NCBI GenBank assembly: GCA_029204225.1
Contig: CM055096.1
Span: forward strand, 72,977,349-73,041,348
DNA from: Diphasiastrum complanatum
Taxonomy: Eukaryota > Streptophyta > Lycopodiopsida > Lycopodiales > Lycopodiaceae
Length of the DNA: 64,000 nt
Direction: 5' to 3'
The position numbers and the translations under genes are program-made. The notes below the pieces were generated by a model. That model was not told the origin of the DNA, did no database searches, and worked only from the letters and a program-made list of their open reading frames with translations. Of the stretch, positions 58,204 through 64,000 are shown piece after piece (the first letter of the stretch is position 1; each line of letters starts with the position of its first letter).

Positions 58204-59010
58204 TTTCCTCTACTTGAGGTCTCAATCCAATCAGGCACATTCAGGGACATCTAAGAGAAAAAAGAGTACCAACACACATGAGTTCAAATTTTCAAGTAAA
58301 ACAAACTAATCAGAGGGGAAATGTGCTTGTTTGATTATTTAAAGACAAATCTTCAAAGTAGGCACATTTTATTGCTTCTCATCCTAATGTTCCAAAGAAG
58401 CAGTGCGCACACCTGTTCTTGTTAGAGATTTTGTAGCAACACATAATCCTTACTCCACTACTTATAGGGATATTTGATTTACTTAAAAGTTGTGGAAAAG
58501 TCTGTGTATACAAGTATTGATGGGCACAACATATCATTAACCACATTATAGTGATTATTTCTGGAATTTGTTTCCACCTTCTAGCAGAGACCGAATTAGC
58601 ACGTATACTTTGCTAAATACGACTATTATAGTTCCATTAGCAGCACTACATGCGTTCTATTTCTATTGGTAGAGGCCTATTATTTGAGATCGCCTGGCAT
58701 TCCACTTCAACCAGAAGGCATACTTGTTACACTTGCTTATTTTTTTTGAGATGCTAGAGGGACCGTTATGTGGGCATGTAGTCAGTTCAGAGAGGATACA
58801 ACAATAGTGTGATGCTGAGTTTGAGGGGTAAGATTTTTATTTACAGCTTCACTTTGGTAGGCAAAAATTGTATATGGTCACACTTATATAGAGAAGACGG
58901 CTCCTGAATATTTTACTCTATTTTGTATACGACAAAGCTTAGCCCTAATGTTTAGTGCCTCCAACTACATGTTGCTACTTGGGCATGTGACACTTTTCAT
59001 GCTCATGTGT
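58204..59010. other. Intergenic DNA, nothing recognised
   Basis: AT-rich; no domain, RNA gene or tandem repeat seen. Confidence 0.5.
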
Positions 59011-59011
59011 T

Positions 59012-59314
59012 GTGTTGCTATTCAGCATGATGCATGCTACTATGTGGAAATTTCATCAGATCTTGAGGCATCCTTACCAATTACTACCTTATAGTTGCAA
59101 GTTTAGGATAGTAGACGATGATGACAAACAATATGTGATACAATATGAAGGCCGACCTGCTGATGAAGCTACATGGAAGTCATTGCCTAGTTTTTACACA
59201 CCATTATTACAAGACCGGGCACAAATGCTTGCCACTACTATTGATAGTTATGAACACAAGTCCCACATATGGCATCACGTAAGAACACCGTACAACCGAC
59301 AAGACATTGGTTAG
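59012..59314 (+). pseudogene. Possible chromodomain fragment
   Basis: A 100-codon frame contains KQYVIQYEGRPADEATWKSL, which resembles the core EYLVKWKGYPEEEATWEP of chromodomains that end some plant Gypsy integrases. A Phe-Arg strand precedes and a short helix-like tail follows. No integrase is attached, so it may be a detached chromovirus tail, a different reader domain, or chance. Confidence 0.35.
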
Positions 59315-60635
59315 TACATCCTTCTACAAAGGAGCATTGGTAAGCATGTACAAAAAACAAATTCTCAATAAGTCTCAAACATGTTCGTAACTCTTCCCTA
59401 CGAACAAAAATGCTACGCTCAATGTTGGTGATATGAAGAAAATGCATACACTAGCTCATTGCAAAACATAAGACTATCAGGAAATGCATATGTTGGAGAC
59501 ATATTGTAGAATGTTGATGTTGCATAGCCACCGACAAAATGTTAGCCCTAGACATGGAAATGCTAAATTGAATGTTGCAGCATAAGATGAATTGAAAGTA
59601 GTGGCTTATCAACCACATGTATCCCACATGATTTGAAGGAACCACTGATGGCAACCCTCATCAACGGAAAAGATATTAAATGCATTTCAAGCTTGTTGTA
59701 TGGACTAGGAATGCTAGTGAATGTGGAAGTGAAGATGCTTGGAGGTATACAAAAATTTCATGCTATCTAAAAGGTTTGAAAATGGCGATCAACATCAATC
59801 GGAACTATATACCAAGCTGAACTCATTTACATTGTTAGATCATGCAAATGAATAGCACTTGTGGCACCAGGCACTCGCGGTAGTCTACAATCCAAAGCCC
59901 GATGATTAGGAGTTCTAAGCTTAAAACATAAGCACTCTTTGCAGATCTCATTTATCTCTTTTGGACAATACGCACGAAGAAATGTAGGTTGTGATATAGG
60001 CATTGGCCTATTGACAGTAGAGATAGTTAGCAAGATTAGATGAACTAGAAGTAACCTATAGCCGAGGGAGTGGAGTTAGTGGCGACTATCATTGCCATAG
60101 GAGCACCGGTGTACTAATGTTGCAAGAGAGTAGCAAGTAAGATTGCCTTAACTAAGTTTTTTTGCTAGAGTGTTGGAGATATGATCTTCACATCTAGTAT
60201 TGATGACATCATTACCTTGTAGGAGTAGTTGACAATGTGCCAATAGTTAGGCTATTACAATTTAGCTTAGTATTAATCACATTGTATCTACTATCTGAGT
60301 CATTTATCGCATATATTAGTCATTTACAGTACTTGTATTGTAATGAACGTACTTGCAATGCACTCAATAAGGATAAGAATAAGTGACTAAATGGGCCTAA
60401 GTGCCATATGATGTAAGTAATGATGGTCTTGTCCTAAGTGGAAAAGGACTTTGTATCACAAGACCATGATGCATCGAGACCCGAGACACCTATGGTTTCA
60501 TCTTTCTTATCTCGTTATATTATTTTGCTATTCTCTAATACAAGCTTTGTGTTCTCTTTTCCTTTTCTCTCATGTTGTGAATGAATGTTGTGTGCTTTGA
60601 TTTTCATTATGGCATTTGAGCTGGTTAACTCCAAT
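59315..60635. other. Unassigned AT-rich DNA
   Basis: No domain recognised. The stretch 60250-60500 has AATAAGG and T-rich words typical of an LTR, but no partner copy. Confidence 0.35.
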
Positions 60636-60639
60636 AGAT

Positions 60640-61625
60640 TTAGCCTGTACAAGGTTCTACTTAGGCCAGAAGAAATTTTGCCTAACAAGGTCAAGTGTCC
60701 TTTGTATGCCTGGGTGACCAGCACAAGGGTTGTCATGACACTGTTGCAGGATCTGGGCCCGCAAGTCCTCCCTATCCGGCACACAAACCTTTCCCTTCCG
60801 GAAAGTTTAGCCATTCGCCTCCAGATTTTTAATGTGTGAATGACTGCAAAAAGCTCCTTCTCATAGGTAGAATACCTTGTTTGAGTAGGATCCAGCTTCT
60901 TGCTTTCAAAAGCAATTGGTGTACCATATTGATAAAGGAACACTTCTATAGCAAAGTCGCTAGCATCTGTATCAACCACAAAGGGTCGGTTCGGATCGAC
61001 AATGTGTAAAATTGGAGCCGTAGAAACACAGTGCTTGAGAGTCCCAAAACTCTCATTCATTTCATCAGTTCATGTTATCAATGGACTTTTTTTGCGGCTA
61101 CATTTTTTCTTCACCCCCTTAAGAACGTTTGTTAAGGGCAATGCTATTAAGGCATAGTCCAAAATGAACCTGTGAAAAAATCCTGTGAAGCCCAAAAAAG
61201 ATTTCACATCATGAATTGTCTGAGGTCTCGGCTATTCTCGTACCTTACGGACTTTGTCATAATCGATTTCAAGACCTTTATCAGATATGACATGGCCCAG
61301 GTATTTGAGTTTAGTTTGGAAGAACTCACATTTCGACTCCTTAGCATAGAGCTTTTCTTGTCTTAGAAGATCCAAGACAATACGAAGATGCTCTTCATGC
61401 TCCTTAAGGGTCCGCTATAAATTAATATGTTGTCCAAATACACCACGACAAACTTTCCCAGATATGGACGAAGAATATCGTTCATCATCTGCTGGAAAGT
61501 GGCAGGCGCATTCGTGAGTCCAAAAGGTAACACTAAAAACTCATAATGGCCGAAATCCAGTCTTAAGAACGTCTTCGTTCCTATTCCTTATCTGATGGTA
61601 ACTTGACCTAAGATCAGTGGGATGG
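60640..61625 (-). pseudogene. Gypsy fragment C: RT, RNase H start, integrase zinc finger
   Basis: From the right: [20 protein letters not shown]-like fingers (61560-61620), [20 protein letters not shown] and YLDN (codons at 61429-61440) where YLDD is expected, and the FWASQDFFTG-like connection. RNase H begins FVVDTDASDFAIEVFLYQYG and continues with YSTYEKELFAVIHTLKIWR. The rest of RNase H is deleted and the frame jumps to an integrase zinc finger (LQQCHDNPCAGHPGIQRTLD, 60690-60800). The second RT aspartate was lost by a CpG change at 61431. Confidence 0.75.
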
Positions 61626-61787
61626 TGGATAGCCATCCTTCCTCTTGCTCTTCTCATTTGTCTTTTTAATTCTCAGGATTCTCAAATGCTGTGGCAATCC
61701 TGTTGAGTGTTAGAAAAGTGAGTTGATCTTGAGTGAGCCTCTTCCTTCCATCAGCTGTATATTTTACTTGTTTTTTCTTCTTCAATC

Positions 61788-62935
61788 ATGGAGCCCACCC
61801 AATCTAAAGAGGATGAACCTATGATCACCCTTATAGTTCAGAATGATGGAACCCTTGTGTTAGCAATTGACAATCTCCAGCACTAGATTTTTGATATGCA
61901 GGCAAGACATAACAAGGAACAGCAAGAGTGGAGGGAATTGGCGGCAAGCTTTGCACCGTCCTCTTTTCACGCCATATCTTTTTTCAGGAGAGAAGAAAGA
62001 TAGGTTCCTTGTATCCTTACAGGATGAGTACTACCGAAGAGGATGAAGTTTATAGGCAATTGCAAAACTATCTTAAGATGGGCCATGTAAGGCCTAGTAA
62101 GGCCCCCAGTTATAGTAGTTGATAAAAAAGATGGACGTACTCGTATATGTGTAGACTTTAAAAGTTAAATAAATTAACGATTAAAACCGTTACCCCTTAC
62201 CTCGAATGGATGAACTGGTTGATCGATTGCATGGTGCAAAGTACTTCACCAAGATCGATTTGAGATCAGGGTATCATCAGATTCGAATAAAGATTGAGGA
62301 CGTGGAAAAAACTGGGTTTAGGACCAAGTATGGCCATTATGAACTTCTGGCTTTACCTTTTGGATTGACAAATGCTCCAGTGACTTTCCCATAGATGATA
62401 ACGATCTTCTTCGTCCATATTTGGGAAAGTTCGTCATAGTTTACTTAGATGATATTCTCATCTATAGTAAGACTTTGGAGGAGCATTTCAGGACTGTCTT
62501 AAAGTTACTTAGATAGGAGAAGCTCTTGTCCAAGGAATCCAAATGTGTTTTCTTCCAGAAGAGATTGGTTTATCTCGGTCACGTTATTTCGGACCATGGA
62601 TTGGAGATTGACCCAAATAAAGTCCGACAAGTTCGTGATTGGCCAAATCCTCAAACCATCCGGGAGGTTAAGTTCTTTTTGGGCTTTATGGGGTTTTTTC
62701 ATAGATTTATCAAGGGTTATGCAATATTTGCATTACCTTTGACAAATGTCCTCAAAGGGGCCAAAGAACTAACCTACACAGTAAATACAGTCCTTTAGTT
62801 ACTTGGACTAAAGAGATGAATCAAAGTTTTGAGAACCTCAAATACTGTGTCTACAACGCCTATTTTACACATAGTGGATCCTAATAAGCCGTATGTACTT
62901 GAAACAGATGCCAATGACTACGCTATAGGACTGTG
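61788..62935 (+). pseudogene. Gypsy fragment D: Gag start fused to RT
   Basis: An ATG at 61788 begins a Gag-like N-terminus (SKEDEPMITLIVQNDGTLVL, then ARHNKEQQEWRELAASF). After a deletion of the rest of gag and protease it continues as [54 protein letters not shown], then YLDD intact (codons at 62442-62453, GAT GAT) and CVFFQKRLVYLGHVIS. It ends at the RNase H start ETDANDYAIG near 62925. Stops and shifts are present. Confidence 0.75.
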
Positions 62936-63770
62936 ACCCATATAGCTTCATGACCTTTTTGGGTCTTGGGCAGGCCTACTATGAATTCCATGGAGATACT
63001 CTCCCACTTACCAGTCAAAATTTCTAATGGTTGTAGTAATCCAGTTGCCTTTAGATGCTCCATTTTGTTATCTTGACATTTCTGGCAACTAGCCACGTAT
63101 TGATAGACATCCTTTCTCACGCTAGGCCAGAAAAATTATCTCCTAAGAAGCTCATGTATCTTTTGAATGTTGAGGTGTCATGCATTAGGGTTCTCATGAC
63201 ATTCTTATAGAACTTGGTGCCTAAAATCATCTAGATCAGGAATACATACTCTATTTATGAGAGTAGATACTCATCTTTAATGGAATATTGTTTTCATGGG
63301 AATCCTGTAAACTCTGACCCTCAACCTCTGTGGTATACTGGGTGGGTTGTCCAAACTCAAAATCCTCAACAACATTTGACATATACTTTGAATCTTCATC
63401 CTCAACAAAATATTTCTTGTATACTTGGATGATTTGTCTCTAGCCCTAGGAACTGGTTCAAAATTTTGTAAATCTCTATTTTGGACTCCCTTCCAAAATA
63501 GGGAAAAATAGGCATCATGCTTAAATTTCTCGCCCAAGAACTTAAATCAATCATTACGAATTTGAGTAGAACTCAATTCATTTATCATCGGCATTCTATC
63601 GAGAGCATCAACTACTATGTTAAACGTACCTCGTCTATATCTGATAGACATATCAAATTCAACTCAGCCCATCGAGCTTTTTGGACCCCTAAGCTCAGGC
63701 TAATTGCACAATTATCTAAGGCTCTCATGGTCGGTCCGAATTTCAAAATTAGCACCTGTTACACACAAGG
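62925..63770 (-). pseudogene. Gypsy fragment E: RNase H to integrase start
   Basis: From the right: FEIRTDHESLR and YRRGTFNIVVDALDRM (RNase H, 63560-63750), then an 86-codon linker frame (63277-63537). The integrase zinc domain follows, VRKDVYQYVASCQKCQDNKM (63060-63120), and the core start KWESISMEFIVGLPKTQKGH, where the first catalytic Asp (usually MDFI) is Glu. It butts directly against fragment D at about 62925-62935, with opposite orientation. Confidence 0.75.
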
Positions 63771-64000
63771 TCACAAACCCTAAGTAAATACACAAGGTTA
63801 CTCAGCAATCCGTCAATTTATTAATCTCAAGCAAATGTACATAGATCAACAAGCAAACATGAGAGCTCTGTTGCAAGTCTCCTCTCAACCATAGCTGCAT
63901 AGGAATACAATAGCATATGACACGTCTTGATGACCCATCCATTGACCGCGTCCAACAAGTGTCACTCATACATTGGACCAAGTGTCCCAGTGAGCATATG
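63771..64000. other. Unassigned DNA at the right edge
   Basis: No coding sequence; may be LTR or intergenic. Confidence 0.4.

Overview
This is a 64 kb piece of a plant nuclear genome dominated by decayed LTR retrotransposons. Several things point to a land plant: Ty3/Gypsy and Ty1/Copia relics of plant type, primer-binding sites matching plant tRNA-Asp and initiator tRNA-Met, a plant-specific DUF688-like gene, GT-AG introns and AT-rich intergenic DNA. No rRNA gene, functional tRNA gene, CRISPR array or bacterial-style operon was seen. The species cannot be fixed from the sequence. The relic of a beta-class amino-DNA-methyltransferase gene would fit a seed-free lineage such as a fern or bryophyte, but that is inference.

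Layout. 1-5.7 kb: minus-strand Gypsy copy 1 (family A), with its protease deleted, and an unrecognised reading frame running off the left edge. 5.7-16 kb: AT-rich DNA with several Copia relics, a tRNA-derived SINE with a 14-bp target-site duplication, a perfect 20-bp-arm palindrome and a diverged LTR-like repeat pair. 16-26.6 kb: mostly quiet DNA around the only intact-looking host gene, a DUF688-like protein on the minus strand (22.9-24.4 kb), plus one candidate extra exon. 26.6-28.8 kb: Gypsy protease fragments. 28.8-29.3 kb: a cluster of CACACGTGTG palindromes. 29.4-30.6 kb: a spliced, unrecognised non-transposon pseudogene, cut by a Copia fragment (30.6-31.5 kb).

31.5-39.5 kb: the best Gypsy family A copy (minus strand), with an 828-bp 5' LTR, a tRNA-Asp primer site, a long repetitive leader, a Gag with four zinc knuckles, and RT, RNase H and integrase. 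It is inserted into a Copia reverse transcriptase gene whose remnant and LTR continue to 41.1 kb. 43.7-45.4 kb: a multi-exon pseudogene on the minus strand with N4/N6 amino-DNA-methyltransferase motifs, the most unusual content of the window. 45.5-50.4 kb: Copia 2, interrupted by a 0.5-kb GATACC-rich insertion. 50.7-54.0 kb: another Gypsy fragment (minus strand) with an initiator-Met primer site. 54.6-56.0 kb: Copia 3 gag-protease. 56-60 kb: unique-looking DNA with a 33-nt G tract, a second SINE copy and weak exon candidates. 60.6-63.8 kb: three Gypsy fragments in alternating orientation.

How it works together: these are not cooperating genes but layers of insertion and decay. Every transposon copy carries frameshifts, deletions or stops. 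Catalytic aspartates were lost at three separate sites by the same change, a C-to-T at CpG, which fits long-term cytosine methylation. The DUF688-like gene alone keeps a long clean reading frame.
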